From Sphingomonas yantingensis (GTDB taxonomy: Bacteria > Pseudomonadota > Alphaproteobacteria > Sphingomonadales > Sphingomonadaceae), in the NCBI RefSeq assembly GCF_014199325.1, contig NZ_JACIJJ010000001.1:620001-684000 (forward strand): a DNA stretch of 64,000 bases. The letters run 5' to 3'. The translations under genes and the position numbers were made by a program. Positions 15,872 to 24,197 of this stretch are shown piece by piece. Each line of letters begins with the position of its first letter. Within the stretch, counting starts at the first letter, position 1. The notes below the pieces were generated by a model that ran no database searches, was not told where the DNA came from, and saw only the letters and a program-made list of their open reading frames with translations.

Positions 15872-16029
15872 CTGTCGAGCTCCTGAAGCAGCCCGATCAT
15901 GTCGTCGGGCAATCCCGTGTCCCGCCCATAGGCGCCGCGAAGGGCACCGGTCAGGCGATCGCTGGCGCATGGCCGCGATACCTGAACGCGCTTTGCCGCG
16001 TCTCGCTCGAAGGGGGGCTGTCTGGTCAT
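15853..16029 (-). CDS. Second NepR-like anti-sigma factor (short gene)
   Basis: A 58-residue protein convergent with ecfG. Residues 26-34 (LTGALRGAY) and 40-52 (LPDDMIGLLQELD) reproduce the two helices of NepR, compare ALRAVY and PDDLLDLLKKLD in the first NepR. The linker between them is two residues shorter. Sphingomonas melonis Fr1 has a paralogue called NepR2, and this is a candidate counterpart. No ribosome site precedes the ATG, but an EcfG-type promoter ends 8 bases before it, implying a leaderless or nearly leaderless mRNA. The terminator stem overlaps its 3' end. Partner specificity is inferred. Confidence 0.65.
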   Translation of the reverse strand: MTRQPPFERDAAKRVQVSRPCASDRLTGALRGAYGRDTGLPDDMIGLLQELDRKTARH

Positions 16030-16037
16030 GCGGGTAT

Positions 16038-16062
16038 AACGCGGATCAAGCCGGTATGTTTC
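16038..16062 (-). promoter_or_regulatory. EcfG-type promoter of the second NepR-like gene
   Basis: On the minus strand GAAAC (16062-16058), exactly 16 bases and CGTT (16041-16038). The -10 is perfect and the -35 has one mismatch to GGAAC. Transcription would begin within a base or two of the ATG at 16029. It lies in the gap divergent to glnE. Confidence 0.6.
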
Positions 16063-16103
16063 TTGACAATACCGTCATTTGGTCGCTTCCCGAGGTTCGT
16101 GAC

Positions 16104-18782
16104 ATGATGGCGACGGTCGATCCCGAAACGATAGCGACAGCGCTCGTGCGCGCGTGCGAGGAATCGCCTTTTCTTCGCCTGGCCGCGCAGCGCGAGCCCG
16201 AAACGGCGGCAAATGCGGCGGCGCTGCTGGCCGATCCGCTGGCGGCGGCGTTCGACGGGCTGAACGATCTGCCGGTCGCCGCGCGGCTGCGGCGGGCGCG
16301 CTGGCGGCTTGCGTTGTTGGCGGCGCTGGCGGACCTGTCGGGGGCGTGGCCGCTCGAACAGGTGGTGGGCACGCTGACCACTTTTGCCGACCGTGCGCTC
16401 GAAATCGCGATTCGCGCGGCGATCGAGGAGCGGACGCCGGGCGCCGACGTTGCCGGCTTCACCGCGATCGCGCTCGGTAAGCAGGGGAGCGGCGAGCTTA
16501 ACTATTCCTCCGACATCGATCCCATCCTGCTGTTCGATCCGCAGACGTTGCCCACCCGCCCGCGTGAGGAGCCCCAGGAAGCGGCCGTGCGGATCGGCAA
16601 GCGGGTGGTCGAGCTGCTCCAGGCGCGCGATGGCGACGGCTATGTCCTGCGCGTCGACCTGCGCCTGCGCCCCTCGAGCGAGGTGACGCCGATCGCGCTG
16701 CCGGTCGAGGCGGCGATCGGTTACTATGAGTCCGCCGCGCTGCCGTGGGAGCGCGCCGCCTTCATCCGTGCGCGTGCCTGTGCGGGCGATGTGGCGCTGG
16801 GCGAGCGGTTCCTCGCCGCGATCGCGCCGTTCGTCTGGCGGCGCAGCCTCGACTTCGGCGCGATTGCCGAGATTCGCGGCATCACCGCGCGTATCCGCGA
16901 CCATCATGCGCAGGGGCAGGCGTTCGGCCCCGGCTACGACCTCAAGCGCGGGCGCGGCGGCATCCGCGAGATCGAGTTCTTCGCGCAGATCCACCAGCTG
17001 ATCCACGGCGGGCGCGACCCGGCGCTGCGTGCACCGGCAACGCTCGATGCGCTGGCGGCGCTGGGCGCGGCGGGGCGGATCGACGCGGACGATGCGCGCG
17101 TGCTGGCCGACGCCTATCGCCGGCTGCGGACGGTCGAGCACCGCGCGCAGATGATCGACGATCGCCAGACGCACACGTTGCCCGCCGGCGATTCGCTCGA
17201 TCGCGTCGCGCGGCTCGACGGGCTGGCGGACGGTACGGCGCTGCTCGCCGACCTGCGCCCGCATATCGAGGCGGTCGGCCGGATCTATGACGCGCTGGAG
17301 CCGGAGAGCTCCGACCGGTTGCCCGATGCGGAGGCTGGGCTGGCCGAGCGGCTGGCGGCGGCGGGGTTTGCCGATGGGCCGAGCGCGGTGCGCCGCGTCG
17401 CCGAATGGCGGTCGGGGGGCTATCCCGCGCTTCGCTCTGCACCGGCCCGCGCGGCGTTGGAGGATGTGCTGCCCGGCCTGATCGCCGCACTGGGGGAGGC
17501 GCCCGATCCAGATGCGGCGCTGCTGCGGCTCGACCGTATGCTGGGCAAGCTGCCCAGCGCGATCAACTTCTTCCGTCTGATCGATGCGCGGCCACAGCTT
17601 GCGCGGCTGCTGGCGACGGTGCTGGCGCTGGCGCCGACGCTCGCCGATGCGCTGGGGCGGCGGGTGGAGCTGCTCGACAGACTGATCGACGCGAGCGCGC
17701 TGGAGCCGGTGGGCGACGTGGCGGAAATCGTTGCGGCGATGCGCGCGGGGCGGCTCGATTACGAGCAGCGGCTCGACCATGTGCGCCGCGTGGTGGCGGA
17801 GACACGCTTCGCGCTCGGCGTGCAGATCGTCGCGGGCGCGCGCGACCCGCTGGAGGTCGCGCGCGGCTATTCGCGGCTGGCCGAAGCGGCGATCGAGACG
17901 CTGGCGGCTGCCGCGACCGAGGAGTTCGAGCGGGCGCATGGCCGGGTGCCGGACAGCGAGCTGGTGATCCTCGCGCTCGGGCGGCTGGGCGGCGGGGCGC
18001 TGACCCACGCCAGCGACCTCGACCTCGTCTATCTGTTCACCGGCGATCATGCGGCCGAGAGCGACGGGAAGCGGCCGCTGGGCGCGGTTCATTATTACAA
18101 CCGGCTGGCGCAGCGGGTGACGGCGGCGCTGTCGGTGCCGACCGCTTCCGGCCCGCTCTATCCCGTCGATACGCGGCTGCGTCCCTCGGGCAACCAAGGC
18201 CCGCTGGTCGTCTCGCTCGAAGGGTTTCGCCGCTATCAGACCGAAAGCGCGTGGACGTGGGAGCATATGGCCCTCACCCGCGCGCGGCCGGTGTTCGGGT
18301 CGCGTGAAGCGCGCGCCGCGACACAGGCGATCGTCGATGCCGTGCTGAACGGCGCGCGGCCCGAGCGCGACATCGCCGCCGACGCCGCCGCGATGCGGGC
18401 GGAGATGCGCGCGCACAAGCCGGCGCAGGGGCCGCTGGATGCCAAGCTCCTCGACGGCGGGCTCGTCGATTTGGAGTTTGCGGTGCATGTCCGCCAGCTC
18501 GTTCACCGGACGGGCTTTTCGCCCGATCTGGCGGCGGCGATCCGCGTGCTGGCGGGGGAGGGGCGGGTGTCCGACGATCTCGGCGTCGCGCTCGAACTGC
18601 TGACCCGGCTGATCGTCACGCTGCGGCTGGTCGCGCCGGATGCGCAGGAGCCGGCGCCCCCGACCAAGGCCCTGATTGCCCGCGCGCTCGGCCTTGCCGA
18701 TTGGGACGCGGTGGTCGCCGCGCTGGACGCCGTCCGGCAGACGGTGCGCGCGGCTTGGGACGAGGTGCAAGGAGACGAATGA
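16104..18782 (+). CDS. glnE: Bifunctional glutamine synthetase adenylyltransferase/deadenylase
   Basis: An 892-residue enzyme that adds and removes AMP on glutamine synthetase in response to PII, controlling nitrogen assimilation. It has two nucleotidyltransferase halves: GKQGSGELNYSSDIDP (about 125-140) and LGRLGGGALTHASDLDL in the C-terminal half, each with the paired Asp metal ligands. The frame is open from 15849, but residues before MMATVDPETI lack similarity and overlap the NepR-like gene, so I start at 16104. GAGG lies 8 bases upstream. The stop overlaps the bcp start region (GAATGATGG). Confidence 0.95.
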   Translation: MMATVDPETIATALVRACEESPFLRLAAQREPETAANAAALLADPLAAAFDGLNDLPVAARLRRARWRLALLAALADLSGAWPLEQVVGTLTTFADRALEIAIRAAIEERTPGADVAGFTAIALGKQGSGELNYSSDIDPILLFDPQTLPTRPREEPQEAAVRIGKRVVELLQARDGDGYVLRVDLRLRPSSEVTPIALPVEAAIGYYESAALPWERAAFIRARACAGDVALGERFLAAIAPFVWRRSLDFGAIAEIRGITARIRDHHAQGQAFGPGYDLKRGRGGIREIEFFAQIHQLIHGGRDPALRAPATLDALAALGAAGRIDADDARVLADAYRRLRTVEHRAQMIDDRQTHTLPAGDSLDRVARLDGLADGTALLADLRPHIEAVGRIYDALEPESSDRLPDAEAGLAERLAAAGFADGPSAVRRVAEWRSGGYPALRSAPARAALEDVLPGLIAALGEAPDPDAALLRLDRMLGKLPSAINFFRLIDARPQLARLLATVLALAPTLADALGRRVELLDRLIDASALEPVGDVAEIVAAMRAGRLDYEQRLDHVRRVVAETRFALGVQIVAGARDPLEVARGYSRLAEAAIETLAAAATEEFERAHGRVPDSELVILALGRLGGGALTHASDLDLVYLFTGDHAAESDGKRPLGAVHYYNRLAQRVTAALSVPTASGPLYPVDTRLRPSGNQGPLVVSLEGFRRYQTESAWTWEHMALTRARPVFGSREARAATQAIVDAVLNGARPERDIAADAAAMRAEMRAHKPAQGPLDAKLLDGGLVDLEFAVHVRQLVHRTGFSPDLAAAIRVLAGEGRVSDDLGVALELLTRLIVTLRLVAPDAQEPAPPTKALIARALGLADWDAVVAALDAVRQTVRAAWDEVQGDE

Positions 18783-19243
18783 TGGCGCTCGGCGAAGGTG
18801 ATGCGATCCCCGCGGTCAAGGTGACGATGCCCGATGGTACCGAGCGGTCGCTGGCCGATTTCGGCGCGCCGCTGGTCGTCTATTTCTATCCCAAGGACGA
18901 CACAACCGGCTGCACCAACGAGGCCAAGGACTTCTCCGCCGCGATGGCCGATTTTGAGGCGGCGGGCGTCGGCGTGCTCGGCATCTCAAAGGACCCGCCC
19001 GCCAAGCACCAGAAGTTCGCGGCGAAGTACGAGCTGACAGTGCCGCTCGCCACCGATGCCGACGACAGCGTATGCGAGGCGTTCGGGACGTGGACCGAAA
19101 AGTCGATGTACGGGAAGAAGTATATGGGCATCGAGCGGGCGACCTTCCTGTTCGGCAAGGACGGCAAGCTCGTCCGCGCCTGGCACAAGGTGAAGGTGCC
19201 CGGCCATGTCGCCGAGGTGCTGGAGGCCGCGAAGGCGCTGTGA
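18782..19243 (+). CDS. bcp: Thioredoxin-dependent peroxiredoxin, Bcp/PrxQ type
   Basis: A 153-residue peroxidase that reduces hydroperoxides. The peroxidatic Cys lies in TTGCTNEAKDF. The usual resolving Cys five residues later is replaced by Lys, so this member may be a 1-Cys enzyme or use the later Cys in DSVCEAFG. GGAG lies 7 bases before the ATG at 18782. An adjacent ATG at 18779 overlaps the glnE stop. The downstream DUF455 gene starts inside the bcp stop codon (GTGA), so all three genes are coupled. Confidence 0.93.
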   Translation: MALGEGDAIPAVKVTMPDGTERSLADFGAPLVVYFYPKDDTTGCTNEAKDFSAAMADFEAAGVGVLGISKDPPAKHQKFAAKYELTVPLATDADDSVCEAFGTWTEKSMYGKKYMGIERATFLFGKDGKLVRAWHKVKVPGHVAEVLEAAKAL

Positions 19244-20058
19244 ATCGGACCGTAGGCGAGGCAGCCCATGCCGTCCTGACCGCTGCCGACCCGCGTGCCA
19301 AGGTCAAGGCGGCGCGGGCGGCGGCGCGCGACTGGCGACTGGGGCGGCTCGACTTCCGCTTCGACGTGGCGATGCCCGACCGCCCGGCGCGGCCCGCGGT
19401 GCCCGAACTGCTGCCCCCCAACCGGATGCCCAAGCGCGGGCGCGGCGGGTCCGAGCGGGGGCGGATCGCGCTCATCCATTCGCTCGCGCATATCGAGTTC
19501 GTGGCGATCGACCTCGCCTTCGACGCGGTGGGGCGGTTCGGGGCCGAGTTCCCACGCGGGTTCACCGACGACTGGATGGCGGTGGGCGCGGACGAGGCGA
19601 TGCATTTCGCACTGGTCGAGCGGCGGCTGAACCGGCTCGGCAGCTTCTACGGCGCGATGCCCGCGCATGACGGGCTGTGGGAGGCGGCGTTCGCGACGCG
19701 GCACGATGCGATGGCGCGGCTGGCCGTCGTGCCGATGGTGCTGGAGGCGCGCGGTCTCGACGTCACGCCGCAGACGATCGAGCGATTCGCCAGCGCCGAC
19801 GACGAGCCGACGGTGCGCATCCTGCGCCGTATCCTGACCGACGAAGTCCGCCACGTCGCGGCGGGGACGCGCTGGTACGGATGGGCCTGCATCCGGGATT
19901 CGCTCGACCCCGCAAGCACGTGGCAGGCCCTCGTTTCCTCATACTTTCGGGGGATCATTAAGCCACCGTTCAACGATTCGGCGCGCGCCGCTGCCGGTTT
20001 GACGCGCGATTTCTACGGCCCCCTTGCTGACATGAATGTTACCGGACACACAGCCTGA
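19240..20058 (+). CDS. DUF455 ferritin-like protein
   Basis: A 272-residue protein of the DUF455 (COG2833) family, predicted to fold as a ferritin-like four-helix bundle. Potential di-iron ligands are Glu/His pairs in HSLAHIEFVAIDL, GADEAMHFALV and LTDEVRHVAAG. No enzymatic activity is established for the family, and its similarity to MiaE-type hydroxylases is only structural. The GTG start overlaps the bcp stop. Coupling to a peroxidase is suggestive of oxidative stress or metal handling, which is inference. Confidence 0.88.
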   Translation: MNRTVGEAAHAVLTAADPRAKVKAARAAARDWRLGRLDFRFDVAMPDRPARPAVPELLPPNRMPKRGRGGSERGRIALIHSLAHIEFVAIDLAFDAVGRFGAEFPRGFTDDWMAVGADEAMHFALVERRLNRLGSFYGAMPAHDGLWEAAFATRHDAMARLAVVPMVLEARGLDVTPQTIERFASADDEPTVRILRRILTDEVRHVAAGTRWYGWACIRDSLDPASTWQALVSSYFRGIIKPPFNDSARAAAGLTRDFYGPLADMNVTGHTA

Positions 20059-20151
20059 CGTCACGACACGCGGGTGGGGCTGCGACGGGGCAATCATCAG
20101 CGGCGGGGCAATCGTGCCCGCGGCCGCGCGTGTTTGGGTCGCAAGCGCCAT

Positions 20152-21300
20152 ATGTCTGATCTGTCGAGCGATATGAACGAACCGACCGCGCAAAAGGCTT
20201 CTTTCCTTCGTACCCGCCAGTTCTTGATCCACGACGGCCGCAAGGCGCGCCGCGTGTCGATCAGCCCGGTCCAGCAGATGCTGACGGTCGGCGCGGCGGC
20301 GATGACGCTCTCGCTCACCGGTTACGGCGCGGTACAGGCGACCACTGCCCCCACCGGCAAGGTCGAGGCGATGCAGGCCGAGGTCGCCAAGATGCGCGCC
20401 GACGTCGCCGCCGTCCGCGAAGCCGCCAAAGTTCATGCCGCCCGCGTCGAGAAGCGCCAGGCGCTGATCGCCGCGGTGCTGAGCGGCAAGGGCAGCCCCG
20501 ACGAGCTCGCCGATCTGGCCGAGGCGCCCCGCGCCAAGGCAGAGGCCGCCGCCGCGCAGATCCTCGCCCCGCTCAACAAGGTCGAGGCCCGTCAGGTCGA
20601 GTTCGCGATGGCCGCGCGCGAAGCGACCGATGCCCGCGCCGCCGCCACTGCCCGCCAGCTCAAGAAGCTGGGCGTGAAGCCCGAGCGCGTGCTTGCCCGT
20701 GCGGGCATGGGCGGTCCGTTCCTGCCGCTCGACAGCAAGGAAGGCGCCGCTGCCGCGGCCGAGGTGAACGCCGACGCGCAGTTCCGCTCGCTGTTCCAGA
20801 GCTGGAAGAAGCTCGACACGCTCGAGCAGGCGGTGATCTCGATCCCCTCGCTTCAGCCCGTCGATAACATTTCGCTGACTTCCAGCTTCGGCGTCCGCTC
20901 TGACCCGTTCCGCGGTACCGCCGCGATGCATGCCGGCGTCGACATTCCCGGTCCGATCGGCACGCCGGTCTATGCGACCGCCGACGGTGTCGTTCGCCGC
21001 GCCGAGCGGGCGGGTGCCTATGGCAATCTGGTCGAGATCAATCACGGCAAGGGCATCGAGACGCGCTACGGCCATCTCAGCCGGATCATGATCGGCGACA
21101 ATGTCCGCGTGAAGCGCGGCCAGTTGATCGGCCTGATGGGCTCGACCGGCCGTTCGACCGGCAGCCACCTGCATTACGAGGTTCGGATCGACGGCCGCCC
21201 GGTCAATCCGCTTCCCTATATGCAGACCGCCGACGTTCTGCTAGGCGCGCAGGACAAGGCGCTGCGTCAGCGTGGCGCGATGGGTGGCCCGGCCAAGTAA
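20152..21300 (+). CDS. M23 family peptidoglycan metallopeptidase
   Basis: A 382-residue envelope protein with a basic cytoplasmic N-terminus, one transmembrane segment (about 50-66), an Ala/Lys/Glu-rich coiled-coil region, and a C-terminal LytM domain. Zinc ligands are in HAGVDIPG and GSHLHYEVR, with the FGxRxDP motif at [10 protein letters not shown] just before. It cleaves, or if inactive helps activate cleavage of, peptidoglycan cross-links. The zinc ligands are intact, so activity is expected. The start could instead be the ATG at 20173. Neither has a strong ribosome site. Confidence 0.9.
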   Translation: MSDLSSDMNEPTAQKASFLRTRQFLIHDGRKARRVSISPVQQMLTVGAAAMTLSLTGYGAVQATTAPTGKVEAMQAEVAKMRADVAAVREAAKVHAARVEKRQALIAAVLSGKGSPDELADLAEAPRAKAEAAAAQILAPLNKVEARQVEFAMAAREATDARAAATARQLKKLGVKPERVLARAGMGGPFLPLDSKEGAAAAAEVNADAQFRSLFQSWKKLDTLEQAVISIPSLQPVDNISLTSSFGVRSDPFRGTAAMHAGVDIPGPIGTPVYATADGVVRRAERAGAYGNLVEINHGKGIETRYGHLSRIMIGDNVRVKRGQLIGLMGSTGRSTGSHLHYEVRIDGRPVNPLPYMQTADVLLGAQDKALRQRGAMGGPAK

Positions 21301-21382
21301 GCCGCCCGACGAGTTTTGCGAGGTAGGGGAGGAGAGGGGTCGTCCATTGATGGCGACCCCCACTTCCCTTATCTCCACCCCC

Positions 21383-21727
21383 ATGACCGAAACCGCCATC
21401 CAGCCCGAGATCGCGCTCAGCGCGTCTGCCGCCGCTCGCGTCGCCGCGATCGCCGAGCGCCAGAAAAAGCCCGCGATCCTGAGGCTTTCGGTCGAGGGGG
21501 GCGGCTGTTCGGGCTTCCAGTACCGCTTCGGCCTCGCCGACACGATCGAAGGCGACGACAGCGTCGCCGAGACGGCGGGGGTCCGCCTCGTCGTCGATTC
21601 GGTCAGCCTCGATCTCGTCCGCGGGGCGGAAGTCGATTTCGTCGAATCGCTCGGCGGCGCGGCGTTCCGGGTGACCAATCCGCAGGCGGCATCGGGCTGT
21701 GGCTGCGGCACCAGCTTCTCGGTCTGA
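21383..21727 (+). CDS. erpA: Iron-sulfur cluster insertion/carrier protein, ErpA/HesB type
   Basis: A 114-residue A-type carrier that passes iron-sulfur clusters to apo-enzymes. The three ligand cysteines are visible in GGGCSGFQY and SGCGCGTSF. The start at 21383 gives the standard family length. An in-frame ATG at 21350 would add 11 residues without similarity. It cannot be separated from IscA/SufA by motif alone, but it stands outside any isc/suf operon, which fits ErpA. xthA begins 8 bases after its stop. Confidence 0.88.
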   Translation: MTETAIQPEIALSASAAARVAAIAERQKKPAILRLSVEGGGCSGFQYRFGLADTIEGDDSVAETAGVRLVVDSVSLDLVRGAEVDFVESLGGAAFRVTNPQAASGCGCGTSFSV

Positions 21728-21734
21728 CGCGCGC

Positions 21735-22505
21735 GTGAAGATCGTCAGCTACAACGTCAACGGCATCAAGGCACGGCTCCCCCGCCTCCTCGAATATCTC
21801 GAGGAGCAGGCGCCCGACGTGGTTTGCCTCCAGGAACTGAAGTCGAGCGACGAGACGTTTCCCGAGGCCGATATCCGCGCCGCCGGCTATGGCGCTGTCT
21901 GGCACGGGCAGAAAGGGTTCAACGGCGTCGCCATTCTCGCCAAGGGCACCGATCCTGTCGAGCGCAAGCGCGGTCTGGCGGGCGAGCCGGAGGACGAGCA
22001 CAGCCGCTATGTCGAGGCCGAGGTGAACGGCGTCGTCATCGCCTCGATCTACCTGCCCAATGGTAATCCCGTGCCCGGTCCAAAGTTCGACTACAAGCTG
22101 CGCTGGATCGAGCGGCTGTCGGCCCACGCGCTCGATCTGCTGGCCGAGGAGAAGCCCGTCGTGCTGGCGGGCGACTATAATGTCATTCCCAATGACGACG
22201 ACACCTTCTCGGTCCGGGCAATGGAGAGCGACGCGCTCATGCAGCCGGAGTCGCGGCAGGGCTATCGCCGGTTACTGGCACAGGGTTGGACCGACGCACT
22301 GCGCACCCGCTATCCTCGGGGCGGCGTCTGGACCTTCTGGGACTATCAGGCCGGCGCCTGGCAACGCGATGCGGGCTTTCGCATCGACCATCTTTTGCTC
22401 AGCCCGACCGCTGCCGATCGCCTCACCGATGCCGGTGTCGACAAGGATTATCGTGGCCGGGAAAAGGCGAGTGACCATGCGCCGACCTGGGTATCGCTGC
22501 GCTAA
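21735..22505 (+). CDS. xthA: Exodeoxyribonuclease III
   Basis: AP endonuclease/3'-exonuclease of base excision repair, 256 residues. Family motifs: SYNVNGIKARL, the metal-binding Glu in CLQELKSSD, NGNPVPGPKFDYKL, AGDYNVIPNDDD and the C-terminal catalytic SDHAPTWVSL. It starts with GTG 8 bases after the preceding iron-sulfur gene, and the two are likely co-transcribed. Confidence 0.95.
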   Translation: MKIVSYNVNGIKARLPRLLEYLEEQAPDVVCLQELKSSDETFPEADIRAAGYGAVWHGQKGFNGVAILAKGTDPVERKRGLAGEPEDEHSRYVEAEVNGVVIASIYLPNGNPVPGPKFDYKLRWIERLSAHALDLLAEEKPVVLAGDYNVIPNDDDTFSVRAMESDALMQPESRQGYRRLLAQGWTDALRTRYPRGGVWTFWDYQAGAWQRDAGFRIDHLLLSPTAADRLTDAGVDKDYRGREKASDHAPTWVSLR

Positions 22506-22567
22506 GAGTTAACGGTTTTAAAGGCTCTGCCCGCTAGCATCGTTCACGAGCGATCGCGGGGGCGGGA

Positions 22568-23755
22568 ATGGAAGTGGGTGCATTCGGACTGGCCGCCAAT
22601 GTCGGCGTGGCCCTCCTGTTCGCGTTGAGTTTCGCGGCGATCGCGATCACCGATCCCGGAGAACGCGCCGCGCGGCGGTTCGCGGTCGCCTATCTGATCG
22701 GCATGATGACGCCGATCTGTGAACTGCTGGTCAGCTACACCGGCTATCCAGCGTTTTTCTCGATCCTCGGCTACGCTTCGTTTCTCGCTGCTACGCTGCT
22801 CAGCGCGCATTGCATCGCGCGGTTCAATCATCGCCACAGCCCGCACCGCCTGCTTGCCCTGATGTTCGTCGGCGGGATGGTCGTCCGTCTGGCGATCCAT
22901 GACGGACCACGCAACTGGCTTCCCTATGAACTGGCGTATCAGGCGCCGTTCGCGCTCGCGATGCTGGTGTCGGCGTGGGGCGCATCGCAGGCACGGCCCC
23001 GCCGCCTGCTGACGACGGTGCTCACGGTCGATCTGACGGTGATGGCGATCCATTTCCCGCTAAAGGCGCTCGCCGCAGTCTGGCTGGGCTCCGGCGAGAC
23101 CGAGCGCGATTATGTCGCCAGCAACTATGCCGTCCTGTCACAGGCCTCGACCGGGCTTCTGCTGACCTCGGTCGGGCTCATCCTGCTCCTCCTGGTTCAT
23201 GAGGCCTCGGTGCTGCGCTCGCGTAGCGAGGCGAATAGCGATCCGCTGACGGGCCTCGACAATCGGCGCGGCCTGTTCGCGCGGCTGGCACCGATCCTCG
23301 CCGATGCCGACCGGGACGGGATGCCCGTGCAGGTGGTCCTGTTCGATCTGGACGCGTTCAAGGCGATCAACGATCGCTTCGGCCATGCCGAGGGGGACCG
23401 GGTGATCGCCGGTTTCGGCGCGATCCTGCGCGCGCACCTGCCCCAGGGCGCGGTCGCGGCGCGGATGGGCGGCGAGGAGTTCGCCGTGATGGTGCCGGGC
23501 ATCACCCTCGACAGCGGGTGGCGGCTGGCCGAGCGGATTCGCCACGCGGCCGAGCGGGCGGGCGGTTCGGGCATCGCCTTCACCGTCAGCGGCGGCGTCG
23601 CGACGCGCGCGCCCGGCATGGCGATCGAGCCGGTCCTCGCGCGTGCCGACGCCGCGCTCTACGGCGCGAAGGCGCAAGGGCGGAACCGCGTGGTGCGCGC
23701 CTCGACCGAGCCCGAGCGCGCGGCGGCGATCATGACGCTCGACCGGACAGGTTGA
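22568..23755 (+). CDS. Membrane-bound GGDEF diguanylate cyclase
   Basis: A 395-residue protein: about six transmembrane helices in the first 210 residues, a short linker, then a GGDEF domain (about 222-385). The active-site loop reads GGEEF (301-305), an active variant, preceded by DPLTGLDNRRG and FDLDAFKAINDRFGH. No RxxD inhibitory site is visible in the expected position, so product feedback may be absent. It makes cyclic di-GMP from GTP. The input sensed by the membrane part is unknown. Possible targets include motility, and flagellar genes lie in the same window. Confidence 0.93.
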   Translation: MEVGAFGLAANVGVALLFALSFAAIAITDPGERAARRFAVAYLIGMMTPICELLVSYTGYPAFFSILGYASFLAATLLSAHCIARFNHRHSPHRLLALMFVGGMVVRLAIHDGPRNWLPYELAYQAPFALAMLVSAWGASQARPRRLLTTVLTVDLTVMAIHFPLKALAAVWLGSGETERDYVASNYAVLSQASTGLLLTSVGLILLLLVHEASVLRSRSEANSDPLTGLDNRRGLFARLAPILADADRDGMPVQVVLFDLDAFKAINDRFGHAEGDRVIAGFGAILRAHLPQGAVAARMGGEEFAVMVPGITLDSGWRLAERIRHAAERAGGSGIAFTVSGGVATRAPGMAIEPVLARADAALYGAKAQGRNRVVRASTEPERAAAIMTLDRTG

Positions 23756-23881
23756 GCCCGGCAAAACGCGCCGAGCCTTGGGAAAAATCGCCGACTACAT
23801 GCGTAATCGGCAGTCGCCTCTCCGCTAACTTGTTGTATTTGGGTGCAGCGGTGTCTGGCACGACTAATGCACTCCACCGAA

Positions 23882-23904
23882 CGTCGCCAGCCCCCGTGGC
23901 GACG
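23882..23904 (+). promoter_or_regulatory. Stem-loop in the leader of the small secreted protein gene
   Basis: An 8-bp perfect stem, CGTCGCCA (23882-23889) with TGGCGACG (23897-23904), lies just before the purine-rich ribosome site GGAGGAGGA of the gene at 23925. Such placement could modulate translation. No known riboswitch or thermometer is recognised. Confidence 0.4.
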
Positions 23905-23924
23905 CCAAGTGGAGGAGGACCCAA

Positions 23925-24152
23925 ATGTCGATCATCGCTATCGCCGCACTGTCGCTCGGTTTCGCCGCTCCCGCGATCGTCGAGGATACCAAGCCTGTCG
24001 AAGCGCGGCCCGTGGCGGCGGGCGGCTATCAGCCGTCGGATGCGACGCGCGTCTGCATCAAGGACACGCTCACCGGATCGCGCGTGCCGCGCACCGTCTG
24101 TGACACGATGAAGGGCTGGAAGGCCAAGGGCGTCGACCCGTTCAAGCGCTGA
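23925..24152 (+). CDS. Small secreted protein of unknown function
   Basis: A 75-residue protein with a short N-terminal hydrophobic segment (MSIIAIAALSLGFAAPAIV) likely to be a signal peptide. The mature basic part has two Cys (VCIKDT and TVCDT) around TGSRVPRTV, probably a disulfide in the periplasm. A very strong ribosome site (GGAGGAGGA) and a 168-base leader suggest high, regulated expression. I recognise the style as a common sphingomonad hypothetical but know no function. Confidence 0.75.
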   Translation: MSIIAIAALSLGFAAPAIVEDTKPVEARPVAAGGYQPSDATRVCIKDTLTGSRVPRTVCDTMKGWKAKGVDPFKR

Positions 24153-24197
24153 CCCGCGTTCCGCCGCTCCGGGGCGTCGCGTCCCGGAGCCGGCGGA

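Noticed and set aside
16063..16068. TTGACA as a sigma-70 -35 for glnE.
   Set aside because: No -10-like hexamer lies 16-18 bases downstream (CTTCCC there), so I do not call a promoter.
16026..18770. A very long open frame antisense to glnE, with others antisense to argS, the hybrid kinase and the acylase.
   Set aside because: High GC content opens antisense frames. These translate to Arg/Ala/Gln/His-rich sequence with no motif, while the sense frames carry full conserved domains.
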